Below, piece by piece: positions 32,561-44,120 of a stretch of DNA of 64,000 nt. Below the pieces are notes generated by a model. That model saw only the letters and a list, made by a program, of their open reading frames with translations, was not told where the DNA came from and did not search any database. Position 1 is the stretch's first letter, and every line of letters starts with the position of its first letter. Both the position numbers and the translations under genes were made by a program. The stretch spans positions 34,038,001 through 34,102,000 of the forward strand of contig CM114274.1 of NCBI GenBank assembly GCA_050084515.1, given 5' to 3'. The stretch is from Blasia pusilla. Lineage: Eukaryota; Marchantiophyta; Marchantiopsida; Blasiales.

Positions 32561-33599
32561 TACGCGTCCTCTACCCCGGTCCTCCATCTCGTACACCCAA
32601 CTGGTAGGACCACTCAATGTGTACGGTGGATCACTAACACACTCCTCTATACGATCCCCCTTATCTGAAGACGACTCAGAAGGAGATCAAGGTTGTCTCT
32701 CACGTGGAGATCCTCGAAACCTCGCACCAGTCTGGGTTAACCCTCCAGAGCTACTCTTAGAGGTTCACTACCTTGTCTCTCAAAATCCTGAAAGGACGCC
32801 GTGATGGCCCTCGTGCCCCTCTCACACGATCACTCTCAATCTCACGAGTAATCCCTCAATCTTTCAAACTAAACATGCAGAACTCAATCTACACTCTCTC
32901 ACTGAGACGTATTTGTGCGGCAACAAGCACCGTGGTGCGGCAAATTATTGATCTATCGTCTGATCGACAAACCATCCTCAACTCTGGACTTCCCACACAG
33001 GTCTATGTCCCCTAAATCCATACATCATCGATGCTCATAGCATCAACACGAAACTCAATATCCCAAATAACTTCCCAATATCCGGAAATCCCTCACACAT
33101 GCAGGATAAGAGACAAAAATGGATAACCTCACAATAATGTCGATGTCGCTCCTCAGCAACTGCAAATCTCGACCCCAACTCGGTCGTGAAGACAACTCCT
33201 CCAATCAGCAAGTCGTACTCCTCTCGTACTGACGCTGCTCAAACCTCCTCGATGTGTGGTGCATGTCGAGCGATTCGGTGCGACACTAGCGGCACGGAAC
33301 TGCTACAAACGGCACGGCACTCGCGAATGGGGCGCGGCGCTCGAAGACATACCCTCCTCAATCAGAAATTCATACGCTCTGCTCCTTAGTGAAGGAGCGG
33401 CTTCGCGATCAAGATTGTGCGGTGCGGCCACGAGCGGCACGGCGCGGCAATCGGCGGCGCGTTGCGACTACGGCGTCACGACACGTTACTCGATCGTCGT
33501 CGAGCGGCTGCCAATCACAACATAGCAACATGAAATGAAAATTCAAACACCATAACACAAGGTGACGTGCCATCACTGATTGATGACGACAATGGAAAC
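32561..33599 (-). other. 5' internal region of the minus gypsy element
   Basis: No recognisable protein domain. A GC- and CG-rich stretch (33240-33500) with repeated GGCACGGC-type words lies here. It is probably the untranslated or weakly conserved N-terminal gag part of the element. Confidence 0.4.
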
Positions 33600-33815
33600 C
33601 AAAGGGTGGACAACGGACGTTGGACCGTTGACGGTGACGGTTGACTGTTGATGGTGACGGCCGCCTAATGACAATGACGGTTGACCGTTGATGGTGACGG
33701 CCGCCTAATTATGATGACGGTTGACCATTGACGGTAACGGTTGAACATTGACCGTTGAATGTCGACAGTGACGGTTGACCATCAACAAAGGACCGTTGAC
33801 GGTGACAGCCGCCGC
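33600..33815. repeat. Minisatellite of GACGGTTGACCGTTGATGGT-like units in the element leader
   Basis: Two adjacent 40-bp units (33641-33680 and 33681-33720) are nearly identical; shorter variants of TTGACCGTTGACGGTGACGG continue on both sides. The words GTTGAC and GTGACGG occur repeatedly. It lies between the 5' LTR and gag. Confidence 0.85.
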
Positions 33816-34379
33816 CGGTGTGGCCGCCGGTTTAGGGTTTGAACAATTAAACCCTAAAAATCGCCTAGCAATGGCAGTTTTGCAAGATTGACCATAACGT
33901 TTTGGTCGCAACTCCAAATTGTGCATTGTTTGTTGCACATCGTGTACAGATTCACGATCTACAACAGCATCAAAAAAATTTAGAATTGGACATTCCAATA
34001 AAAATTGACAGGGATTTTCGTAAAGCCCAGTGTCTCTTTCTCCTACATAAAATTTGGCAACGCTTCCGCGCTGAATTCTCCTTACAAAAATGTAAGACCT
34101 GTAAAATTACAAATCAGCAAGCTAGATGGTGCTCCCGAGGCACTAGCATGGGGCAACTTGCCCCCATAATCAATCCCTATCAGATTTTGGGCAGCGCCTT
34201 CGTGCGCCACTCTTCCACACGAAAAATCGGCAAATGAAAAGAACAATCAAAGCAGCCCTTGCCTTGGTGAGCACTTCCATGAGCCGTTGAACGTGGAACA
34301 CGGTCTCCAAACTGCCAAAATAGCAAGTGACCAGCGAGCTCCCCCATGAAGCTCTCTCACTCTCTCATTATCTCTTTGT

Positions 34380-34865
34380 AAAATAAGATCCAATCTCTCT
34401 CACAACACCATAGTTTTCACATGTGTGCACTCTCACTTGTCCCTCTCAATGTCAAACCAAACCCACTCTCCTAATAAGAGGCTTGGGTTACACACACAAG
34501 GCAAGTAAGACCATATCTCCGTCTCCTCATGCCAAGAGGTTCAACAAATAGAGAATGAGCTCTCAAGCTCTCTCTCCTTGAGGTATACCCCTCCCCTCTC
34601 CCAAGCTCTCTCCATGGTAACCTATGCTCCCAAGTCACCTCCTTGGCTCTTGACCTGATGTAGGAGCTCAAGGGCCACTTGAAAAAAAATAGAAAGTCGA
34701 TTACATACTCAAAATGGTACTTACTTAAAATAGTAAGTTCCTCAAACCTGCTCTCTCAGGTTTCCCGGGGCCTCAATAGATCATCCTCGACCTACTGAGC
34801 TTGTACTCTGCTACTCACGAAGGTGTTCTACTAGATCTCAACGATCTATCCTAAGAGACGTGACA
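34380..34865 (-). mobile_element. 5' LTR (family B) of the minus gypsy element, shortened
   Basis: Nearly identical to 25798-26313 except for a deletion of about 35 bp near 34745. It starts (minus strand) with TGTCACGTCTCTTAGG at 34865. The final 125-135 bp present in the other family B LTRs are missing, and the sequence diverges at about 34380. No primer-binding site could be identified. Confidence 0.82.
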
Positions 34866-35330
34866 TGGCGTACGTTCTTATATCAAGATTCTCTCTTCTT
34901 TTGAGAATCAAGTCTCCCCTCAATCTGTTTTACCTATCTGATATAGGCTCAACGCAAACACCCGGCTCACATATCCCTCCTTCATTACATAAAAAGACAC
35001 ACATTGATTGTTATTCTCATATTATTGATCCTACCCTCTATAGTTGCTTCTTAAGATCTCACATAGTTATGAACCAGCATAAATTGATGTCAGCGTACAA
35101 ACAATATAGGATTCCATTTATCTTTGTAAAATGTGAACAGTCTTAATTCATTGGTATAATATAATTCATGTAATGTACAGAAAGGAATCTACCTGAACCT
35201 ATGAAAGGTCAAATGGAATGAGTGGTGATTAATTTTGTTTTCCTTAATTAGGCATTTTAGGTTGTTCAACAATAAGTATCATGTATAATGCAGAATGGTA
35301 TTTTTTTAAATTATATTTCTAAAGGTTCAT
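34866..35330. other. Flank of the minus gypsy element
   Basis: AT-rich DNA without recognisable genes. Confidence 0.3.
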
Positions 35331-35464
35331 ACTATCTTTTTAATGGATATGAATGTATGTTATTAAACTACTTTAGTTCTTACACCCTTCGATTAATATC
35401 TACACCATGTGAAATGATGCGATGGCATGCTATTTGTACATTGTTAATATTATTTTTCCATGAA
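35331..35464 (+). repeat. Direct repeat, right copy (partner 25359-25492)
   Basis: Nearly identical to the left copy, with a few substitutions (for example TTTAGTTCTTACACC versus TTTGGCTCTTACACC). Confidence 0.85.
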
Positions 35465-36989
35465 ATCCACCATTTTTAACATGACAATAGACTTGACCTA
35501 CTATAACATTGAACAACTATAGTTTGTACATGCATTCATACCCATTGAATTAATCCTGTAGGTTAGAAATTCTTTACAATTATTTGAAAAATGTTATATT
35601 AAAGATCATAGCCTCACTAGTATGAAAAAACCTAGTTTAGAAAAGAGCTTAGAGGTCCAAAATTCCAACCTTATGTTAACAATATGGTCTAGCTCATTCA
35701 CAATTCTTCAACAAAAAACCTAGATGCAAAATTTAAAAACTCCTTGGTGGCCTAAATATTCTCACCAGTGTCAAGTCCCATTTCGAATCACAAAATTGGC
35801 TTCAAATGAGAAGACCTACCAAGATGCTCTACTCCAACGCCACCAAATAGGGCCACAAAAAAAATGAGCACAACAAGGGCAAAGTCCACCACTCAGGTTC
35901 TCCCTATGAAAACCTGTCGCCATGCATATCCTCTCGCCAGGTAGTCTCCCCATCCTTCCATGAGTCAGATGAGTACTCAAATCTGACACTACATGCTTTT
36001 CCAAAATAGAAAATAGCATGATGGATAAGAGCCAATGCCTTCCTCAAACTTGGTGAGGAATTCTCACCAAGAACTATGCCATCTAAATCATGGCAAAGAT
36101 GAACGATAATGGTGTCTGCAACATCCATCATCGGCCACGGAATGATGGAATAGCGATCCTCATGCCTACATACAAAATCAGAGAAGGTAACTTATAGATG
36201 CCGCGCCTTCGTATGAAAGCGCCAATTCTCTACTCATTCGTGCCAAGTCCAATACCAATAGTGGCGTGCATGTAAGCTACATATCATGACTTGCACTTTT
36301 GTAGGGAGACATTGGATGTGTTGGACTAGCGTGCACACTCTTTGGTTACCACCTAAGTTCTCGTGGAGTTCAATACCTAGATCAAGTGCTGGCTGGCCAT
36401 GTAGGTTCATCCTTCACACAAAAAGCAAATCCCTTTGAATAATACCTTCACTCCTTAGGAAATTTGGATGCCCAAATGACTTGTCCACTTCACTGCAATC
36501 ACTCTAGATCTTCTCTCCTTCAATAACCTGTTAGATAACGTACAATCAATGGTTCAGGATATGCTTTTTATGGTTCTGTTAGAACATTGTTAATTGCAAC
36601 CAAGTAGAATTATCTAAAGCAACCAGCTACTAGTTTTGGTAAATCTTTAAACTTTTGGAGTGATAGATTTAAACTTTAAATCAACACACTAATCCATATT
36701 TGAGATCACTACTGTATATGCATACAAGTACAGTAGTATAAGAATTCTACTTGTTCAGGAGTATAGCAACTCATTTCAGCTAGCATCTCCTCTGGTTCAT
36801 GAATGTAGATCCTAAACCATTCTGATACAAACTCAACTGCCAAATTACCGACAAACTTTCTTGCAAACATGAAAATTTTGATTCATCCTTGCAAAGAAAA
36901 CAAGAATTCCAATGTGGAATACCTTTTGTGTATTTGTCTCTTGGTGTGAACACATGTTTGTTAAAACCATTGAGGAGCTGCTGACAACT
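35465..36989. other. Intergenic, no gene recognised
   Basis: AT-rich with only short frames. None shows a domain I recognise. Confidence 0.35.
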
Positions 36990-37260
36990 GAAAATGGTAG
37001 CAAAGAGTTGCGTTCTTAGCATATTCTAAAGTTACGCATTGAGCAACGAAAGCTACGGTTGATGGAACTTCAATCTAAAATCCGGGATGAAGTAAAGGAG
37101 AAAAAAAAAGGAGATTATGGCTATGGGAGAAAGCTCAAATTCGCAAGTTTGTCCATCTGTGTGAGCGGCAGCGGGTAGATCTGGACAGACATGTCATGAT
37201 GATGCAAAAGAATGCGAGGGACAAGCCGCGCACCAAAGTCGTAACGTGGCTTGTCAACTG
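36990..37260 (+). pseudogene. HSA-domain fragment of a BRM-type SNF2 chromatin remodeller
   Basis: Two frames joined by a slip in an A-run (37100-37109) give ILKLRIEQRKLRLMELQ, then RDEVKE, EIMAM, and IRKFVHLCERQRVDLDRHV followed by QKNARDK. The RKFV-LCERQRV block and the preceding basic helix are typical of the HSA domain of plant BRAHMA ATPases, which binds actin-related proteins. No ATPase domain is found in the window, and the piece has a frameshift and a stop, so it is a gene scrap rather than a gene. Confidence 0.6.
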
Positions 37261-38950
37261 CTCTACATGATCGAGGTGTCAATTTAGTATCTGATTCTTA
37301 AGCCTCTTCATTGACTGGAATCCCAATATCGGCTAAACAAAAAGAAGACAGTTCACAAGTGGCAGGGTCATCTGTGAGAATATCTTCTACTCGGAAGGAG
37401 GGAGAAGCCCTAGTAAGAAGGGAGAAAAAAAAAATCCAAAGTCACTCATCTACTTTGGATGCCAAAATTCTTAACAAACAAGATAAGTCACAATTACCTA
37501 AGACTTGACTTTCCAGATCTCTTTGCTCAGCCGGACCTAAAGGTCTGTGAATTCATGGCTAGTGAAAATCAAGTTCAGATTGCTAAGTTTCTACATATGT
37601 AAAATGATTGAAGACTAGGTAAAATCACACGGCACTAAAGATCTCTCAGCCCCTTGCTATTGCTGTACTTTCTTTTCAAACTGTTGTAACTTGAAAAGAA
37701 AGTACATAAGTCCTCTGGTGCTACACAAAGATGATTAGTTCTAGGGTCTCAGAGAGAGGCTTCATCACTAGGTGTTTTTTTTCCTTCCATCAAAACTATC
37801 TTAGAACAGTGGAACTATGCCATATTATACTTTCAACAATTAAAACTGATCCAATTCCATGCAATCTATTGAGTTCAGGAAGCCTACACAGAGATGGTTA
37901 GTTCTAGGGTTGTAGAAAGATGCTTCATTATTGTAAGATACTATCTATTGGGGTCTAAGATAATTGGATTTCAACTCAATTCGTGGCTGAAAGCCACAAA
38001 CAAAGCCATGATCTATACCCTCACGAATTGGTTGGAAACATGTGTGATGCTATTATGGAGAATGATGATCCAAATGTATATGATAAACTTCAAGAAGGCA
38101 GACAATCTTACCAATCAAGTACTCTCTCAAAGATAAATCCTTGCTTTGGAAGTGGGAATCTGCCCCTGGAGATATAAGGCTAGATAGCTCAGTTTCTTAT
38201 TGCATGTATCAATGGAAGTGGAGGTGGTGACTCCATGTAGTAAGTTGATGATAACTCTAACAATGAACAAATTTCAATGGACTAGGCAAATTCTTTTATT
38301 GCTGCTCCACATCAATGATATTGAAGTAGCTCTCAGTGACCGAGTAGCAAAATGACTCTTACATGGAGCTAGAGCAAATAGGATAGAGTACGAACTAATC
38401 TCATCTCACATATGTAATGAATTTGGTTTGCAGCTTGGTAGACTAGTCAATATTATACTCAAGAGAATGAGTCCCCACTAAACCAAACGTAATGGAGATG
38501 TTGATGTTGCACTCGCAAAGTAGTGGCATCTGCTGCTCACAATCATTGAGTTAAGAAATCACTCTTGATCGCTCAGTGAGAAGTTGAAGGAGAGCTCATG
38601 TCTGGTGGCCTTACATAAGCGGTCGTTCCCAATGATTGAAGCTACCAATTTACTTTTTTGGGGATGCTATTGCAAACTTACAGTATCCTCATGTAGTGCA
38701 TCAGGTAAACTTTCTCTTGTGTCTCTGGTATCTACCATATCTACAGCAAGCTCATGGAAGCGCGATTCACTGCTAGGCAATATTTGTAATCTGGTAGAGA
38801 GTTGAGGGTACAAAATAGAGTTTGGACTACAACCAGGTTGCTTCTGCCTCCATAGATATGAGCAACCACTCTTCCAATGACTTGAAAACCTATGTACAAT
38901 TCTTCCACAAAAATTCTGTGTGTAAGCCATCAAATGTTCACGGTTCTGAA
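37261..38950 (+). other. Unassigned region with coding-like scraps
   Basis: Frame 37311-37508 (VRISSTRKEGEALVRREKKK) is charged and polar and may continue the scrap at its left. Frame 37983-38177 contains NMCDAIMENDDPNVYDKLQE, followed after 38390 by ELISSHICNEFGLQLGRL. These look like former coding sequence, but I cannot name the proteins. Stops interrupt all of them. A 50-bp direct repeat (CTACACA-AGATG-TTAGTTCTAGGG) occurs at 37720-37765 and 37882-37937. Confidence 0.35.
37664..37706. repeat. Perfect 16-bp inverted repeat with 11-nt loop
   Basis: TGTACTTTCTTTTCAA at 37664-37679 is exactly complementary to TTGAAAAGAAAGTACA at 37691-37706. It could form a stable hairpin in DNA or RNA. It is not followed by a T-run. 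Confidence 0.9.
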
Positions 38951-40464
38951 AGAGGTTGACATCACTGCAAGAAATACAACCTACTTAGAGGAGAGATGTG
39001 GTCATTCCACTTCAAAACTCTTCCAACAACTTGCAAACCCTTCGTGTGCAAGCCATGATAAGATATTCAGAACAATACAAATCACTCTCTCCAAGAATAC
39101 ACTACAAGCTTACAGATTTGTAGATCATACCCATGTGACAAGGCCTCTGTGTAGGTGGAACAGGTTCTTCAATTTCCTTCCTCGACTGCCCCAAGCTTGT
39201 ATTCTCTGTCTGCACCAAGACAACACAAAATTCATTGAGAGAACTTCCAATAATCATGTGGCTTCGAGATTGCAGTGAGTGCAAATTCAGATCCTATTCT
39301 GTTGAAACAAGAGCTCAAATAATAGCTTCCAAGGATCAAAAGAAATTGAGGTCCACTAGATGCCAATTTTTCCATGGAGAAATGCTTGGCGTGAAGATAT
39401 GGCAAGTCGGTAGCGAACAAACGAGAACAAAACTTAGGCTGCACTACCGTTTCACCTCTATTTGAGCTTCAAGAGCATAATCTGTTAGCTTTTTCAAGTG
39501 AATGTAAGAAGAAGTTTAGCAAGGATGTAGAAAAGAAAGGCTTTACCTCTCCAACAAGCCTGTGTCGTGCCATGCCCCATGTTGTACTGAGACAACGTCT
39601 TTCGGGTGTGGCCGGAGGCACTCTGTCCCATTCGCACCTTCAAGGGACACCAGACACAAGGTTGGCCCCGAGGCCAAAGAGTAAAGCTATGAAATTATAA
39701 CAAATTGTTCGCAGAAATAAAATACCCTTATCAGACCACAAAATAGTATTGTGCCGTAATCTTCCGGGGAGTAGGGCGAGTAGATGCGTGTGCAAAAGAG
39801 GAAAAAAAGAATTGCATGATTCAAGTGTACGTCCCCCTGAAGAAACATGCCATAATCGATGCAAAGTAGAAGCAACAAGTGAAGTACTTCTTTGGATAGG
39901 ATGGAGTAGGATGAGAAAAGAAGAAGATGAGCATATAAAAAGACACAGAGCAAAGTTCAAGGCTCGTCGCTGGATCCATCAAGCACACTTGGAGACTAAC
40001 GAGTTGCAAGAGATATAAGGGCCAAGAGTGGATAGATGACAGGTACTTAGCTAGCTCTAGATGCATCTCATATACTCGTGATCAATTTGCACACATGGAG
40101 AAAGAAGTGGCAGGAGAGGGAGGAGAGCAAACAAACAAGCCTGCCAAAACTCTCTATCTACACATGCAGGACTGCAACAGAGAAGAGAAGAGAAGCCGCA
40201 GGACTGTAGACTTAAAAATGTAGTGGGCAAGAGCGACTTTGCGCACCCTGGCGCAGGTTGCCGCCGCAACGACTGCCGCTCCAACAGCTGGCTCTGCTCC
40301 GCTTTTGTCTTCACCAAGCGCTGGTGATTTAATCCGTCAATTTTTTGTGATTTAATTCGTCAATTGTCTGCCTTGCCTTTTCATTGCAAATGCTCGGCAT
40401 AAACGAGAGTACGGCAGACAATTGGACGACGGACGCCATCATTATAACCTTATGATGGGACCTC

Positions 40465-40495
<31 letters not shown>

Positions 40496-41473
40496 CTTAC
40501 CACAATCCAACTATCTCACCTCTGGTTGCAATGCAAAGTTCAATTTCTTGATGCGCGACTACTAGCTCCACTTCTATCACCTTTACCTCTGCCTAGCCTA
40601 CTCTCTTTCACTTTCTCTCGCGCCCTAGATCGCCTTACCTCGGCGATTTTGCCTAGCTAGCCTTACCCTTGTATCATGTTCCCTCGCTCACACTCCCTCA
40701 AGCATCTTTGCCCCCCCCCTCCAAAAAAATCGGTAGACACTTCTTTGCTCGTGCACCATGAGCACGCCATGTCATCTGCCATGTAAGCAAGCACTTAACT
40801 AGGTTAATGAAAATATGAAAGCCCCATTGTTTTTTTTTTCACCTAAGTGTGTACCTTATTTCTACTTGGTTTATGACTTGATGTGTTTGGTCATTTTTTA
40901 TTTCTTACACAAGTGAGTCATAAATTTTTAGTATGACTACACACAAGACCAAAATTTTACTAAGTCATTTCATATATGACTTTGCCATATCCTAGTAATT
41001 CTCAATGACTTAGTCATATTGTTATATGAGTACAACTCTACTACTACAACGTATGATATGACTTCTATCTGACTACCAGAGATTCTAGTCATATGTTTGA
41101 ATCATGAAGAACCTCAGTCATTCAACTACTAATTGTAAAAACCACCATTTTCTTCTAGTGGAAACCCTCTTCTTGTTCATCTTTGTTGGCCTCCGTTGTT
41201 CTTCCCCTCTTCTGTCATCCTCTTGGTCGCCATGACTACGGTCTTCATGAGGTGGCAACTCCATCTTGTCTACTACCAAAATAAAAAAGGAAAGGGTGAT
41301 TCAGAAAATATTCCAATAATAGTAACATGATGACACACAATATATTCATGGATGAACCAAGCTTCATCGTTTACAAACATTCACAATCACACAATCATCT
41401 TTTTCAATCAAGTCTTAAATTTCTTATGAAAAATATACAATCCTCAAACAGATTTACAATCACATTATTGTGA
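38951..41473. other. Intergenic with a GA microsatellite
   Basis: Uninterrupted (GA)n runs from 40464 to 40493. A 22-bp direct repeat (GTGATTTAAT-CGTCAATT) occurs twice at 40324-40363. Open frames here show no recognisable domain. Pyrimidine-rich sequence follows the GA run up to 40700 and would suit a promoter, but no gene starts after it. Confidence 0.45.
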
Positions 41474-41790
41474 TTACTGGCCTAGTCCCAGATCTATGTC
41501 GTCTACACCTAATATTTTTTCATTTTCTTTGATATATGCAATAAGATACTCTAAGCTTTTGCAATCAGAGGGGTTCAGAGCTAATGCCCATTTTTCAATC
41601 CTTTCCAAATAAGTAAATCTCACATTTTCTTGGGTATCCCAGATAGCAAGGTTGCATATCACATAGTTAAAATTCTTCACAATCATTCCCACGGCATAGA
41701 TTTCAGTGGCTATGCTAAAAGGAAGATTTTTAGACCCTCCTGTCAACTCTGGTGCTATGTGCCCAACATGATTTTTTTGTTCATGTTGCC
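41474..41790 (-). pseudogene. Protein kinase domain fragment
   Basis: On the minus strand the reading begins VGHIAPELTGGSKNLPFSIA and continues TEIYAVGMIVKN. This is kinase subdomain VIII (APE) followed by subdomain IX, in which the invariant Asp of D-x-Y/W-x-x-G is Glu. The frame continues about 60 residues to a stop at 41474 and could be the C-terminal lobe. No ATP-binding lobe or HRD motif is found upstream. Confidence 0.55.
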
Positions 41791-42929
41791 ACCATTTATG
41801 AGGTGACTTTCAATTTTTTAAGTTGATTTTTAAAAAATAACGGTTAACAACTTGTTGTTGAGCGATGGGTTGCCTCATCTTTAAAAACCAGGTGTAACCT
41901 ATTGAAGGGCAATATGTTGCTTCTTGTTTGAAAAAGCATTGGCAGCCCATCGCTTTCCAATGAGTTGCCTCTTGTTTGGATATCCTAGTATCCTATCGCT
42001 CTGTGACAAGTTGTCCCCATATTCATGGCTTCCCCCGAATAGAACCAATTTGGCACCTACCATGGGTAACCCGTTGCATACAAACGGTTTTCCCCCACTT
42101 TGCTATTATCAAACCTACCATTCCATAGGGGTGAAAGAAACCTGTCACGCTCAAATGGATCACTTGCTACATAATTCCAATCGCAAATAAAGATTTTGTG
42201 ATCTTTTTTATATCACACACTCACAAGCCTATTTCTTCACGTGATCGACACATGTATTTTAGTTGTACCTGGCCTATTTCCAACCGCGTTGACAAAGAGT
42301 TAGATAGAGTCTCGATCGAGAGCTTATGAATATCCCAAACCTATATTTGGATGTAAATAGGGAACCTCATCTTTGAGGGATGGAAAAGTCTCCAATGCTT
42401 CTACAGATCATGTTTGAGTGTTGCTCAAGACACCCTAGGATCTTATCATCAACCTTACAAAGATGAGTGGTGTTGGCGTCTACGAGAGCGTCTAAGCCCT
42501 TAGTTCTCAAGGAAGAATAGCCTTGCATTTTAGAGTCGTCCAAACTCATCACGCTTTGTGTGGATACAAAGTTGGCTTACAAGCAACTAGTTGGAGTGCC
42601 CTTGATGCCACTCCCATCCCCTATAGCACTGATTCCCTTAATCACAACTGTAGGATCACTTTTTTATCATCCCAAAAATTACTCAAGCCTTACCAAGATG
42701 AATTGTTATGGAAATTTGTGACGACGAGTGAGTACGTCAAACCTGCATTACCTACATGTCATCACAAGTAAATCTATCGCATAAGGTTCACTAAGGCATT
42801 TTTTGCACATTGCAAAAACTTTAGGATTACTTGAACGGGGAGGAGTTGGGATAAGGAGAGAATGACATGGAATATTATCATGTTCGCTATGATCAAGTTT
42901 CTATCGGAGGAAACAAATTTTTTGGGGAT
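41791..42929. other. Intergenic, no gene recognised
   Basis: Short frames only, without features I can place. Confidence 0.3.
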
Positions 42930-43830
42930 AGATTGGCTTGGAAGATTGTTTGTACTGATAACGATACTTATGATAGAGGGGCAAAAGAATATGGTATGGA
43001 AGGATCATGTGCGTAACTTGCACCATGCCATCTTCCAAACATCAATAGGAAAGTAGATTTGAGTTTGGTAATCATATCCGCATGCTTCAGGTGTATGTTG
43101 TGTAGATTTGCAAGGTTGCAACAACCATGTTAGTTTATGATGGTTATTTTAGAGGATGACATATATCATGATTGACCCCCATGGGATGATGGGTCCCACG
43201 TGTGTATAGAGTACTAGATTACATTTTTTGGATGTGTATAGAGTGTGGGAAACTGCTAAAGAAGCATAACTGGTGGGATATGACTCTCACACTCACACAA
43301 CACCATGAAGAACAAAATTTTTCAAAGAGAGAATGAGAATGAGGATGCTCCCCTTCTCAATTATATAGGGTATGTACAAGCAACCCTAACCCTAATCCTA
43401 ACCATAGTCTTGAGTTAGACTAACTATGATTTACTAACTCTAGTTGAGATAATCGTGCTTAACTGACTAACTAAGATTAAACTTTCCTACTTCGTGTGAG
43501 TATAAAATGTAGCAGTTTGGATTTCCGATGAGCTTGCCTATAACTCAATCTTCAATATAGAGTAGTGGCTAGATTTAGGGGACCTAATCGTGAGTTACGA
43601 GTTGGGAAAGAGATGGCTTTCAAGAACCATTTTTCTCATGTTGAGCCTAGAAAGCACTCTTCCTTAATTATGAGGTTTGATAAGAGTTTGAGTGTGAGCT
43701 CGGAGTGTTAGAGTTCGGATCCCTTCATTGCTAAGGATGGACGTAGCTATACGACGATTCGTAGATTTGGGAGTAGAGTTGGTTATGTGTCTCATCTTTG
43801 CTTTGATTTTTGTTTTGTGCTCTTGTTACT
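42930..43830 (+). mobile_element. Third gypsy copy: C-terminal pol scrap and LTR remnant
   Basis: At 42979-43050 the frame GQKNMVWKDHVRN matches GRDGMVWKDHVRN of the other copies. At 43086-43165 RCMLCRFARL and the following bases are recognisable as the decayed PHD region. From about 43230 the sequence follows LTR family A at low identity: GATGGCTTTCAAGAACCAT, TTTCTCATGTTG, GGATCCCTTCATTGCTAAGG and GTAGATTTGGGAGTAGAGTT correspond to blocks at 6545-6700. Confidence 0.7.
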
Positions 43831-43847
43831 ATATCATGGTTGCAAAA

Positions 43848-44120
43848 AAATGGACATGGGTGGACAAGTTTGGACATGTTCAAGGACATGGATTGCAAAA
43901 AGTGGAGCCCACACGTATAGTTCATGGTGGAAGGCAAGGCAAGCGTGGGCGAGGCAATAAGGGCATGATTGCACAAAAACGGGCAAGTTTGTCCTTAAGA
44001 TGAACATGGACGAACAAGTTTGGAGTCTAGGCATGTGCATGGACATGAATTACAAGAGATGGAGCCCACATTTATAGCCTATGATGGAAGGTAGGAAAAT
44101 GGCGAGTGGGACACTAAGAG
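43848..44120. repeat. Twofold tandem repeat of about 155 bp
   Basis: Both copies contain GGACGAACAAGTTTGGA or GGACAAGTTTGGACATG, GGACATG-ATT-CAA-A-ATGGAGCCCACA and TTCATGGTGGAAGG-type blocks. Related words occur at 54770-54950 and 57000-57140. Confidence 0.65.

Larger units (their letters stand above)
25670..34865 (-). mobile_element. Nearly complete Ty3/gypsy retrotransposon with family B LTRs
   Basis: The element reads from right to left: 5' LTR (34380-34865), leader with a GACGGTTGAC minisatellite (33600-33815), gag (about 31500-32560), protease (about 30240-30660), cytosine-5 methyltransferase (28915-29960), RT stub and fused RNase H (28300-28600), integrase (27163-27912), PHD finger (26627-26764), polypurine tract (26443-26456), extra LTR end (26317-26442) and 3' LTR (25670-26313). 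The two LTRs look about 95 percent alike by eye apart from one deletion, so the insertion is younger than the + copy. It lacks the RT core and has stops in most domains, so it cannot move on its own. No target-site duplication is obvious. Confidence 0.88.

Noticed and set aside
25670-34865. Target-site duplication for the minus element
   Set aside because: The 5-bp flanks on the two sides do not match, and the element's left end is eroded, so no duplication can be claimed.
39560-39680. GC-rich stretch with GGTGTGGCCGGAGGCAC-like text resembling structural RNA
   Set aside because: No match to a known RNA class that I can name and no clear cloverleaf or stem set.
43384-43405. Telomere-like CCCTAA words
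   Set aside because: Only two or three imperfect units are present and plant telomeres use CCCTAAA; this is within chance and part of AT-rich intergenic DNA.
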